From positions 248,001 to 312,000 of the forward strand of contig NZ_AFCF02000008.1 of assembly GCF_000203975.2 (NCBI RefSeq): a stretch of 64,000 nt of DNA. The letters are read 5' to 3'. The notes below the pieces were generated by a model, which was not told the DNA's origin, ran no database searches, and saw nothing but the letters and a program-made list of their open reading frames with translations. Each line of letters begins with the position of its first letter. Within the stretch, counting starts at the first letter, position 1. The translations under genes and the position numbers were made by a program. Shown piece by piece: positions 9,055-16,783 of this stretch. The DNA is from Leisingera sp. ANG1. Lineage in GTDB: Bacteria; Pseudomonadota; Alphaproteobacteria; Rhodobacterales; Rhodobacteraceae.

Positions 9055-10089
9055 ATGACGCTGCGAAACGATAACAAGCGTGTAATTCACGCCAAGGCTG
9101 AACCGTTGGTGCCGATGCGCAAGACGGTTCTGGTAACCGGGGGCGCTGGATTCCTGGGATCTCAGCTCTGCGCCCGCAAACTGGAACAGGGCCATCAAGT
9201 GGTTTGTCTGGACAACCTGCAGACCGGGCGAATGCGCAACATCACACCGTTGATGTCACACCGCCGGTTCCGCTTTGTCGAACATGACGTCGTGGCGCCT
9301 TACCAGCTCAAAGGTCCGGTGCATCAGATCTTCAACCTGGCGTGTCCGGCCTCTCCGCCGAAATACCAGCTTGATCCCATCCACACCTTCAAAACCAGCG
9401 TGATGGGTGCAATGAACGCGCTTGAACTTGCTCGTGAAAAGGGGGCCAAGGTGTTCCAGGCGTCCACCTCCGAGGTTTATGGCGACCCTGAAATCAGCCC
9501 GCAGCCGGAAGGATACCGGGGCTGCGTCAATACCTTCGGGCCGCGTGCCTGCTACGACGAGGGCAAGCGCGCTGCCGAGACGCTGTTTTACGACTATCAC
9601 CATCGCTACGGCGTGCAAATCTCGATTGCCCGCATCTTCAACACCTACGGCCCTTTCATGGACCCGCAGGATGGCCGCGTGGTGTCCAACTTCATTAATC
9701 AGGCGCTTCGGGGCGAGGATCTCACTGTTTACGGCAGCGGTGCTCAGACGCGCTCCTTCTGTTATGCAGATGACCTGCTCGATGCAATTGAAGCGCTGAT
9801 GGAACTCAATGATCCCAGCCCGGCACCCGTCAATCTCGGCAACCCTGGTGAGTTTACGGTGCTGGAACTGGCCAAAAAAGTCTGCAGGCTGACCGGAACC
9901 GGATCGCAAGTGGTTTTCCGCGAATTGCCTCAGGACGATCCGCAGCAGCGCAAGCCCGACATCAGCGCGGCCAGAACCAAATTGGGCTGGCGCCCGAAAG
10001 TGCGGCTTGAAGACGGGTTGCGCAGGACCATCCGCCATTTCCAGGCTGAGATGGCTGAGCCGGACCAGATGTCCGCGGCGGTCCGCTGA
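9055..10089 (+). CDS. UDP-glucuronate decarboxylase (UDP-xylose synthase), extended SDR
   Basis: Converts UDP-glucuronate to UDP-xylose with bound NAD+. The dinucleotide fold starts with [22 protein letters not shown] carries the catalytic Ser/Thr region, and [14 protein letters not shown] (Tyr167, Lys171 from this start) is the form specific to UDP-xylose synthases within the SDR family. The start is uncertain: ATG 9055 has GGGGGTTGGG just upstream; GTG 9025 and ATG 9115 are alternatives, the last leaving a minimal N-terminus. It is the first gene of a four-gene operon and overlaps galE by one base (TGATG). Supplies a xylose donor, presumably for the GT2 downstream. Confidence 0.9.
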   Translation: MTLRNDNKRVIHAKAEPLVPMRKTVLVTGGAGFLGSQLCARKLEQGHQVVCLDNLQTGRMRNITPLMSHRRFRFVEHDVVAPYQLKGPVHQIFNLACPASPPKYQLDPIHTFKTSVMGAMNALELAREKGAKVFQASTSEVYGDPEISPQPEGYRGCVNTFGPRACYDEGKRAAETLFYDYHHRYGVQISIARIFNTYGPFMDPQDGRVVSNFINQALRGEDLTVYGSGAQTRSFCYADDLLDAIEALMELNDPSPAPVNLGNPGEFTVLELAKKVCRLTGTGSQVVFRELPQDDPQQRKPDISAARTKLGWRPKVRLEDGLRRTIRHFQAEMAEPDQMSAAVR

Positions 10090-11108
10090 TGCCCCGCCGG
10101 TTTGCCATACTTGTGACCGGCGGCGCCGGGTTCATTGGCAGCCACGCTTGCAAAGCTTTGCACCAGGCGGGCTACCTGCCGGTCACGGTCGATAACTTGA
10201 CCACCGGACATGCAGATGCGGTCAAATGGGGTCCGCTGGTGCATGCAGATGTGCGCAACGCTGCAGCACTGAAGGACGCCATCAAAAATCACGGCATCAA
10301 GGCGGTCATGCACTTTGCCGCTTCGGCCTATGTCGGGGAGTCTATGGCGCGCCCGGCCTTTTACTACGACAACAATGCCGGAGGGATGATCTCCCTGATC
10401 AATGCGTGCCTGGATACAGGAGTGGACAAAGTCGTGTTCTCTTCCAGCTGTGCGACCTATGGCAGCCCCGAAGGCGGCCCTATACGTGAGGATACGCCGC
10501 AGGCACCGATCAACCCCTATGGCCGCAGCAAGCTGATGTGCGAGGAAATGCTGCGTGATTGCTCTGCCGCGCATGAGTTGCGGTTTGCGGCGCTACGCTA
10601 TTTCAATGCAGCCGGAGCCGACCCGGAGGGCGATCTGAGCGAGCGTCACGATCCCGAAACCCATCTGCTGCCGCTGGCGCTGCAGGCGGCTTCCGGCCGG
10701 CGCGGACCGCTGCAAGTCTTCGGCACGGATTACCCCACCCGCGACGGCAGCTGCGAGAGGGACTACATCCATGTCAGCGACTTGGCGCGCGGCCATGTGC
10801 TGGCAGCGGACTATCTGGCAGAAGGCGGTGCCAGCACCGCTCTGAATCTGGGCAGCGGCACCGGGCATACGATCTTTGAAGTGCTGGAGACAATCCGCTG
10901 CGTCACCGGCAAAACGGTGCCGCATGACCTGGCACCGCGCCGCGCCGGAGATCCTCCCTCGCTGACCGCGGACCCGCGCCTGGCACAGCAGACGCTGGGC
11001 TTCCGCACCGAACGCTCCAAGCTGGACCAGATCATCAGGGATGCGGCGCCATCCTTCGGATTGGCCGCCGCAAGAGAGGATCGCCATGGGCGCCATGCAG
11101 CGGAATAA
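10089..11108 (+). CDS. galE: UDP-glucose 4-epimerase
   Basis: 339 residues, usual length for GalE. NAD-binding VTGGAGFIGSHACKAL at the N-terminus, active-site SSSCATYG, and Tyr144-x3-Lys148 in NPYGRSK. ERDYIHVSDLARGHV and the C-terminal RAGDPPSL are GalE-type signatures. Interconverts UDP-glucose and UDP-galactose. The ATG overlaps the stop of the upstream decarboxylase, and its own 3' end overlaps the GT2 gene by 23 bp, so all three are probably translated in a coupled way. Confidence 0.93.
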   Translation: MPRRFAILVTGGAGFIGSHACKALHQAGYLPVTVDNLTTGHADAVKWGPLVHADVRNAAALKDAIKNHGIKAVMHFAASAYVGESMARPAFYYDNNAGGMISLINACLDTGVDKVVFSSSCATYGSPEGGPIREDTPQAPINPYGRSKLMCEEMLRDCSAAHELRFAALRYFNAAGADPEGDLSERHDPETHLLPLALQAASGRRGPLQVFGTDYPTRDGSCERDYIHVSDLARGHVLAADYLAEGGASTALNLGSGTGHTIFEVLETIRCVTGKTVPHDLAPRRAGDPPSLTADPRLAQQTLGFRTERSKLDQIIRDAAPSFGLAAAREDRHGRHAAE

Positions 11109-12912
11109 CCGGACATCGCCCTCCCCCAAGCCCGGCTTTGACTGGGCAGTTGCTGCTGTGTTTGGTCTGTGGATTTTGGCTGCCGGCTATTTCTGGCACT
11201 GGTGGCTGCAGCCCGGGCACAATATAGGCACCGGGCGATATATCATTGTTTCAGCAGCTATTTTCTGGCTCTACTTCCTGCTTGCCTATTTCATGCTGTT
11301 TTTCCTGAATGGCACCCGCCGCCGCCTGCGGCCGTCGCTGCAAGGACCGATGCGGGTGGCCATGATAACCACCAAAACCCCAGCCGAGCCTTTGTCCGTT
11401 CTGAAGGAGACCCTAACGGCCATGCTGGCGCAAACGACGCCGCACGATACCTGGCTGGCTGATGAGGATCCTGATGACGCAACCCGCGCCTGGTGTGCGG
11501 CGCATGGTGTCAGGATCTCAACCCGCAAGGGCCTTTCTGAGTACCACCGCAAGGAATGGCCGCGCAGAACCCGCTGCAAGGAAGGCAACCTGGCCTATTT
11601 CTATGACCAATACGGCTATGAAGCCTATGATATCGTATCCCAGCTTGATGCCGACCATGTGCCGCAACCCGGGTATCTTGAAGCCATTCTGCAAGGGTTT
11701 GACGACCCGGCCACCGGCTATGTCAGCGCCCCCTCCATTTGCTGCAGCAATGCGGACAGAAGCTGGGCAGCACGGATGCGGCTTTTTGCCGAGGCACCGT
11801 TTCATGGCGGCATCCAGCTAGGCTATAGCGCCGGCTGGGCACCTATGTGCATCGGCTCGCATTACGCAGTGCGCACCCGCGCCCTGAAGCAAGCAGGCGG
11901 CTTGGGGCCCGAACTTGCTGAGGACCATTCCACCACGATGCTCATGAACTCCGCAGGCTGGCGCGGCACCCATGCAGCAGATGCCATCGCGCATGGCGCC
12001 GGCCCGGCCTGCATGGCTGATCTAGCAACTCAGGAATTCCAATGGTCGCGCAGCCTGACAACGCTGCTGCTGAGCTACACCCCGCGCTATCTGAAGGGGC
12101 TGCCGCCGCGGCTGCGGTTCCAGTTCCTGCTGTGCCAGCTGTGGTACCCGCTTTTCGCCCTGTTCATGGCGCTGATGTACCTGTTTCCGATTGCAGCCCT
12201 GCTGCTGGATATCCGGTTTGCCGGGGTGACCTTCCTTGGTTTCGTTCTGCACGCGCTTCCTTCAACCGTTGCGGTGATCTTGTTCGTCTACCTCATGCGC
12301 GCGCGCGATACTCTCAGACCGTATGACGCCAAGGTTCTCAGTTGGGAGCGCGCATTGTTTCCCTGTGCGCAGTGGCCCTGGGTTCTGCTTGGCTGCGGAA
12401 TGGCCATTGCGGACAGGCTGAGGGGCGGGTTTGTCGACTTCCGTGTAACGCCAAAAGGCGGCGGAGAGGCGCCGCCGGTGCCCTTGCGAGTCCTTCTGCC
12501 TTACCTGTTGCTGGCATTGGGGGCAGCGCTGCCGCCGCTGTTTGTGCAAGACCTGCAACAGGCCGCGGGATTCGTGGTGCTGAGCCTGATTAACGCCACC
12601 GTTTATACCGTGCTATTCACCGTAATTACTGTCCAGCACTTGCGGGAAAACAGGCTGTCGCCCTTCAGATGGCCGCTTGCCTCAGCCTTTCAGGCGACAG
12701 CCTGCATGGCACTCGCCGCAGTCATTGCTGCTGCGCTCGGCAGCCAGGGCGCGCACAGCCTCTATGCACTGTCTCACGGCAGCGGTGTGTTCTCTCCCTA
12801 CACCCCCAAATACATTGTGTCCGGCGCGGGTCTCGGCCCGCCGGGTACTGTGACCTACCAAATAAACCTGGAATGGCCGGGGAATGCCCTGTTCCAGCAG
12901 AAGATGGAGTAG
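11086..12912 (+). CDS. Membrane glycosyltransferase family 2, cellulose-synthase-like
   Basis: 608 residues from the ATG preceded by GAGAGGA. Two N-terminal TM helices (about 15-35 and 45-70), a cytosolic GT-A domain, then several C-terminal TM helices (about 345-420, 465-560). Catalytic motifs: ADEDPDDATRAW, the DxD SQLDADHVP (Asp188, Asp190), AEDHSTTM (TED-like base) and QEFQWSRS near 317-324, a variant of Q-x-x-R-W. This is the architecture of processive synthases (cellulose, hyaluronan, mixed-linkage glucan, mannan). No PilZ domain is present. Neighbours supply UDP-xylose and UDP-galactose, and a hydrolase follows, so it is the likely polymerase and exporter of an exopolysaccharide. The polymer is not identified. 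Confidence 0.88.
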   Translation: MGAMQRNNRTSPSPKPGFDWAVAAVFGLWILAAGYFWHWWLQPGHNIGTGRYIIVSAAIFWLYFLLAYFMLFFLNGTRRRLRPSLQGPMRVAMITTKTPAEPLSVLKETLTAMLAQTTPHDTWLADEDPDDATRAWCAAHGVRISTRKGLSEYHRKEWPRRTRCKEGNLAYFYDQYGYEAYDIVSQLDADHVPQPGYLEAILQGFDDPATGYVSAPSICCSNADRSWAARMRLFAEAPFHGGIQLGYSAGWAPMCIGSHYAVRTRALKQAGGLGPELAEDHSTTMLMNSAGWRGTHAADAIAHGAGPACMADLATQEFQWSRSLTTLLLSYTPRYLKGLPPRLRFQFLLCQLWYPLFALFMALMYLFPIAALLLDIRFAGVTFLGFVLHALPSTVAVILFVYLMRARDTLRPYDAKVLSWERALFPCAQWPWVLLGCGMAIADRLRGGFVDFRVTPKGGGEAPPVPLRVLLPYLLLALGAALPPLFVQDLQQAAGFVVLSLINATVYTVLFTVITVQHLRENRLSPFRWPLASAFQATACMALAAVIAAALGSQGAHSLYALSHGSGVFSPYTPKYIVSGAGLGPPGTVTYQINLEWPGNALFQQKME

Positions 12913-12915
12913 ACA

Positions 12916-13824
12916 ATGTCCCGTTCTAGCCGGCATATCCTAGTCACCGTCGCTGTATCAGCGGCCCTGTTCGGAACCGCCCTTCCTTCCTTCCCGCCAC
13001 CTCCCGGTGAGCTGCCTTTCGGCGTCTATGATCCGAATGGCGACTTTTCAGATGAACAGAATGTTCAGGTCGAACATCTCTTCCTGCCGTGGGAGGACTT
13101 GTTTCTGGAGTCGCTGACCGAGGCTGACAAATACGCCAAGGAACGCAACCGCGAGGTCTTGGTCACGATTGAACCCTGGACCTGGACGCGCGATGCCCGC
13201 AACACGCCAGCGCGGCTGATCCGCGGCATCCGGGACGGTACCTACGACGGCAATATGGCCGCTATCTGCGAAGTGCTGAACCGGTTTGAGAGCAAGGTTA
13301 CCGTCCGCTGGGCGCAAGAGATGGACGACAACAGCGGCCAGTTCATCTGGGCGCAGTGGCAGCCGGAAACCTATGTGTATGCGTTCAAACGGATGATAGA
13401 CGTCTGCCGCAACAAAGCACCGGAAATTCGTGTGATGTGGTCACCGCTGGGATATGAAAACCTGAATAAGTATTATCCCGGCGACGACTACGTGGATATC
13501 ATTGGGCTTTCCGTTTTCGGCTTGCAGCCTTGGGAGCAGATCTACAAAGGCGGCGAGATGAGCTTTGATGAAATCTTCGCCCCCCGCTACGAGCGGGTGA
13601 AGGAGTACGGCAAGCCCGTCATGGTGGCCGAACTAGGCTATTCCGGCGATGAAGCATACGTTGCCCGCTGGGAACAGACCGTCCGGCAAGACAAGAGCGC
13701 CTACCCCGCCCTCACCGGCATCGTCTATTTCAACCAGCAGGAAGTCTACCCCTGGCCCAATGGGTTCGGTCTCCCGGATTGGCGGGTGGAACACCGTATC
13801 CGAGTCGAGACCGCAGGAAACTGA
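12916..13824 (+). CDS. Secreted glycoside hydrolase, GH26-like (clan GH-A)
   Basis: 302 residues with an N-terminal signal peptide or anchor (residues 1-25). A beta/alpha-barrel with VRWAQEMDDNSG giving acid/base Glu135 and MVAELGYSG giving nucleophile Glu239, the pair expected of GH26 (mannanase, lichenase, xylanase type); IEPWTW near residue 73 suits the early barrel strands. It starts 4 bp after the GT2 stop. Synthase loci commonly carry such a periplasmic hydrolase for editing or release of the nascent chain, by analogy with BcsZ, so a role in trimming this polymer is inferred. The product bond could be beta-1,3/1,4-glucan or mannan. Confidence 0.8.
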   Translation: MSRSSRHILVTVAVSAALFGTALPSFPPPPGELPFGVYDPNGDFSDEQNVQVEHLFLPWEDLFLESLTEADKYAKERNREVLVTIEPWTWTRDARNTPARLIRGIRDGTYDGNMAAICEVLNRFESKVTVRWAQEMDDNSGQFIWAQWQPETYVYAFKRMIDVCRNKAPEIRVMWSPLGYENLNKYYPGDDYVDIIGLSVFGLQPWEQIYKGGEMSFDEIFAPRYERVKEYGKPVMVAELGYSGDEAYVARWEQTVRQDKSAYPALTGIVYFNQQEVYPWPNGFGLPDWRVEHRIRVETAGN

Positions 13825-14113
13825 CCCGTTTTCCGGCTTGGTGCTGTCCCTCCACAGTTCAAGCAACGCCCGGCCAGCATCGGCAGGCAAGGCAACGAAC
13901 CATTTGATTTCAGAGCCTTTCCACCTGTGCAAGGCCGTACAGGGTCAGGCCTTTTGAGCGGGTTTCCGCACAGCTGCGTTGAAAAAAAATAGAATTGCGC
14001 CTAAGAAAAACGTGCTGTGCAGATCGTGCAGCGCGTGAATTGGCTGTTTGGCTGCCGCATGCCGTTTAGGCATAAATGAGCTGCCTGGGGCCTATGAGGA
14101 CGAGGTGCAGTTT

Positions 14114-14326
14114 ATGTACGCAGTACGTGCGATGCTCCGGCTTGTGCCGGTTTTTTCTTATTCAATCAAGATTGCAGGCGGCGCGCTTCTGGCCTGTCTG
14201 TTCAGCCTGGGCAGCGCCAGTGCGCAGGACAGCAAATCCCTAGCTGGAGAAACTGTGTTGGCCAAGGGGACATACGTCTGCTCCCCCAGCGGCTTTGGGC
14301 AAAAGTCCCGCTGCTACCGCAAGTAG
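14114..14326 (+). CDS. Small secreted protein, hypothetical
   Basis: 70 residues from the ATG after GAGGACGAGG. The N-terminal segment ends in a signal peptide-like stretch (IAGGALLACLFSLGSASAQ). The mature part is about 30 residues and ends in GTYVCSPSGFGQKSRCYRK with two cysteines, a C-terminal pattern I recognise from small Roseobacter-group orphan proteins. Its 5' end overlaps a hairpin plus T6 (14137-14156), so the start could instead be the GTG at 14144 or translation may be coupled to that structure. Function unknown. Confidence 0.65.
   Translation: MYAVRAMLRLVPVFSYSIKIAGGALLACLFSLGSASAQDSKSLAGETVLAKGTYVCSPSGFGQKSRCYRK
14137..14156 (+). terminator. Intrinsic-terminator-like hairpin with T6 inside a small ORF
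   Basis: CCGGC (14137-14141) pairs with GCCGG (14146-14150) around TTGT and is followed by six T. It lies within codons 8-15 of the small secreted protein gene. It may be an attenuator, or the 3' end of a small RNA beginning near the AT-rich stretch at 13980-14010. Confidence 0.5.
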
Positions 14327-14362
14327 GTCCGGCCCTCTCCTTCCAAACGATCCAAATCCGGA

Positions 14363-14392
14363 GCGCAGCCTGAACCGCAGGGCTGGCTGCGC
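14363..14392. repeat. 8-bp inverted repeat, possible structure upstream of metY
   Basis: GCGCAGCC (14363-14370) and GGCTGCGC (14385-14392) can pair around 14 nt. No T-run. It lies between the small secreted protein gene and the sulfhydrylase gene. Confidence 0.35.
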
Positions 14393-14561
14393 CTGAATTG
14401 AATATCCAGCAGTTCTCCTGGAATTGCAGCGTCCGGCATTTGCCGGAGGCCCATTTGTGCGGCATTGCAGAAGCCTTCCTCTGCGGCATTCACGCGATTG
14501 CCTTCTGCGCGCAGCCATGCTGTGGTGCGCGCGACAGAAGACCTTTCAGGGAGACATACTG

Positions 14562-15854
14562 ATGACCGACGCCCCGTCCTATGGTTTTGACACCTTGCAA
14601 ATCCATGCCGGCGCCAAGCCGGACCCTGCCACCGGCGCGCGGCAGACGCCGATTTATCAAAGCACGGCCTACGTCTTCCGCGATGCCGAACACGCCGCCG
14701 CGCTGTTCAACCTGCAGGAAGTCGGTTTTATCTACTCCCGCCTGACCAACCCGACCGTTGCGGTGCTGCAGGAACGCCTGGCAACGCTGGAAGGCGGCGT
14801 CGGCGCGGTCTGCTGCTCCTCCGGCCACGCGGCACAGATCATGGCACTGTTCCCGCTGATGGGGCCGGGCTGCAACGTGGTGGCCTCGACCCGGCTTTAT
14901 GGCGGCACCGTCACCCAGTTCAGCCAGACCATCAAACGCTTCGGCTGGTCTGCGAAATTCGTCGACACCGACGATCTGGACGCGGTGAAGGCGGCGATCG
15001 ACGAAAATACCCGCGCGGTGTTCTGCGAATCCATTGCCAACCCTGGCGGCTATGTGACCGACATCCGCTCGCTGGCCGACATCACCGATGGCGCCGGCAT
15101 CCCACTGATCGTCGACAACACCTCTGCCACGCCTTACCTGTGCAACCCGATTGCCCAAGGGGCCACGCTGGTCGTGCATTCGACAACCAAGTACCTGACC
15201 GGCAACGGCACCGTGACCGGCGGCTGCGTGATCGACAGCGGCAAGTTCGACTGGTCCGGAAATGACAAGTTCCCGTCTCTGTCCGAGCCGGAACCGGCCT
15301 ACCATGGCCTCAAGTTCCACGAGACCTTCGGGCCGCTGGCCTATACCTTCCACGGTATTGCGATCGGTCTGCGTGATCTCGGCATGACGATGAACCCGCA
15401 GGCGGCGCATTATACCCTGATGGGGATTGAGACCCTGTCCTTGCGGATGCAGCGCCACTGCGAGAACGCCCGCACGGTTGCGGAATGGCTCGAGAACGAC
15501 GACCGGATTGATTACGTGACCTATGCCGGCCTGCCGTCCTCCCCCTATTACGAGCGTGCGCAAGCCTGCTATCCCAAGGGCACCGGCGGTCTATTCACCT
15601 TTGCGGTCAAGGGCGGTTATGAGGCCTGCATTAAGCTGGTGGATTCGCTGGAGATATTCAGCCATGTGGCCAACCTCGGCGATACCCGCTCGCTGATCAT
15701 CCACTCCGCATCCACCACGCACCGCCAGCTGACGCCGGAACAGCAGGAGGCGGCAGGCGCCAGCCCCAATGTGGTGCGGGTGTCGATTGGGATTGAGGAT
15801 GCCGGCGACCTGATCCGCGATCTGGACCAGGCACTGGCCAAGGCCTGCGGCTAA
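14562..15854 (+). CDS. metY: O-acetylhomoserine aminocarboxypropyltransferase (sulfhydrylase), PLP-dependent
   Basis: 430 residues, normal for the family, from the ATG eight bases after AGGGAG. Fold type I Cys/Met-metabolism enzyme: YSRLTNPT, SSGHAAQ, DNTSATPYLCNP and the PLP lysine Lys210 in VVHSTTKYLTGNG. FDTLQIHAGAKPD and the long insert around YHGLKFHETFG fit O-acetylhomoserine sulfhydrylase better than cystathionine enzymes. Makes homocysteine from O-acetylhomoserine and sulfide in the cytosol. It has its own terminator. I looked for a SAM-II riboswitch upstream and did not find one. Confidence 0.92.
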   Translation: MTDAPSYGFDTLQIHAGAKPDPATGARQTPIYQSTAYVFRDAEHAAALFNLQEVGFIYSRLTNPTVAVLQERLATLEGGVGAVCCSSGHAAQIMALFPLMGPGCNVVASTRLYGGTVTQFSQTIKRFGWSAKFVDTDDLDAVKAAIDENTRAVFCESIANPGGYVTDIRSLADITDGAGIPLIVDNTSATPYLCNPIAQGATLVVHSTTKYLTGNGTVTGGCVIDSGKFDWSGNDKFPSLSEPEPAYHGLKFHETFGPLAYTFHGIAIGLRDLGMTMNPQAAHYTLMGIETLSLRMQRHCENARTVAEWLENDDRIDYVTYAGLPSSPYYERAQACYPKGTGGLFTFAVKGGYEACIKLVDSLEIFSHVANLGDTRSLIIHSASTTHRQLTPEQQEAAGASPNVVRVSIGIEDAGDLIRDLDQALAKACG

Positions 15855-15877
15855 GGTTCGCTTTATCAGGAACAGGA

Positions 15878-15905
15878 AGGCCGGGCGCAATGCCCGGCCT
15901 TTTCG
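15878..15905. terminator. Bidirectional terminator between metY and the SIMPL gene
   Basis: AGGCCGGGC (15878-15886) pairs with GCCCGGCCT (15892-15900) around GCAAT and is followed by TTTCGCTTTT. The genes on either side converge on it. Confidence 0.85.
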
Positions 15906-15914
15906 CTTTTCCGG

Positions 15915-16634
15915 TTACTCACCGCCCGGCACCAGCATATCAAACACAACCGACACATTATGGGTGAAGGTCAGTTCCCCTGCCTCGATCGGCATTGCGT
16001 CGCTGCGGGCCATCTCCATGGTCATCATTGGACGTCCGCCACCGCCGCCATGCTCGGAGATCGAACGCACCGGGCCCAGCTCCATGCCTGCTGCCTCAGC
16101 CAGCTGCTCCGCCTTGCGGATCGCGTCCTTAACTGCTTCGCCGCGGATTTGGTCGGCGGCCGCAGAGGGATCATTAACTCCGAAGCTTAGCCCTTGAAAG
16201 CGGTTTGCCCCGGCCGTCAGCACGGCGTCCAGCACCGGCCCCAGTTCGCTCAGGTCACGGACCCGCACCATCAGGGTATTCGAAGCCTCGAAACCCGTGA
16301 TCCCGCGCCGTCCGCCGCTGTCGTAGGAACGGTCCTGCGACCAAACCGGGTGCATGGCAATCTGCTGGGTTTGCATATCCTCAGCGGCGATACCAGCGTC
16401 CTTCAAACGCGTGATCACCGACTGCATCCCCTCTGCAACCGCAGACATGGCTGCCGCCGCCTCCTCAGCCTCTTCTGTCACGCCCAGGGTGATGGTAGCC
16501 AGTTCCGGCGCCATCTGAAGCTTGCTCTCGCCCGTAACAGTGATCTGGCGCGGGACTTCGGCCCCGCTTGCCGCCAGTGCGCCTGTGCTCATCGACAGCA
16601 TCAGGGCAGCTGCCAAAAGTTTCTTTGCCTTCAT
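15915..16634 (-). CDS. SIMPL-domain (DUF541) periplasmic protein
   Basis: 239 residues from the ATG preceded by AAAGGAGC. Signal peptide MKAKKLLAAALMLSMSTGALA. The body has the SIMPL pattern: ITVTGESKLQMAPELATITLGV near the start, a long helix with MQSVITRLKDAGI, VRDLSELGPVLDAVLTAGANR, and QLAEAAGMELGPV. The related E. coli YggE is linked to reduced oxidative stress. The biochemical role is not established. It sits alone, between a convergent metY and a divergent large membrane protein. Confidence 0.88.
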   Translation of the reverse strand: MKAKKLLAAALMLSMSTGALAASGAEVPRQITVTGESKLQMAPELATITLGVTEEAEEAAAAMSAVAEGMQSVITRLKDAGIAAEDMQTQQIAMHPVWSQDRSYDSGGRRGITGFEASNTLMVRVRDLSELGPVLDAVLTAGANRFQGLSFGVNDPSAAADQIRGEAVKDAIRKAEQLAEAAGMELGPVRSISEHGGGGGRPMMTMEMARSDAMPIEAGELTFTHNVSVVFDMLVPGGE

Positions 16635-16783
16635 GCTCAAAAGCTCCTTTTCCGAATGCAGCTTACATGGGGACGGCAAACTGCCGCCCGCAAGGCCTGC
16701 ACCCCGTCTTTTCCTTTAACTCGGCAGGTTCCTGCTTTAAGGTCCGCGGCAAAACACCGGGCGCAGCAGCGGCCCCGGGCAGT

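Noticed and set aside
14327-14561. Possible SAM-II riboswitch upstream of metY
   Set aside because: The SAM-II pseudoknot consensus is not present on the plus strand; only a simple 8-bp stem is seen.
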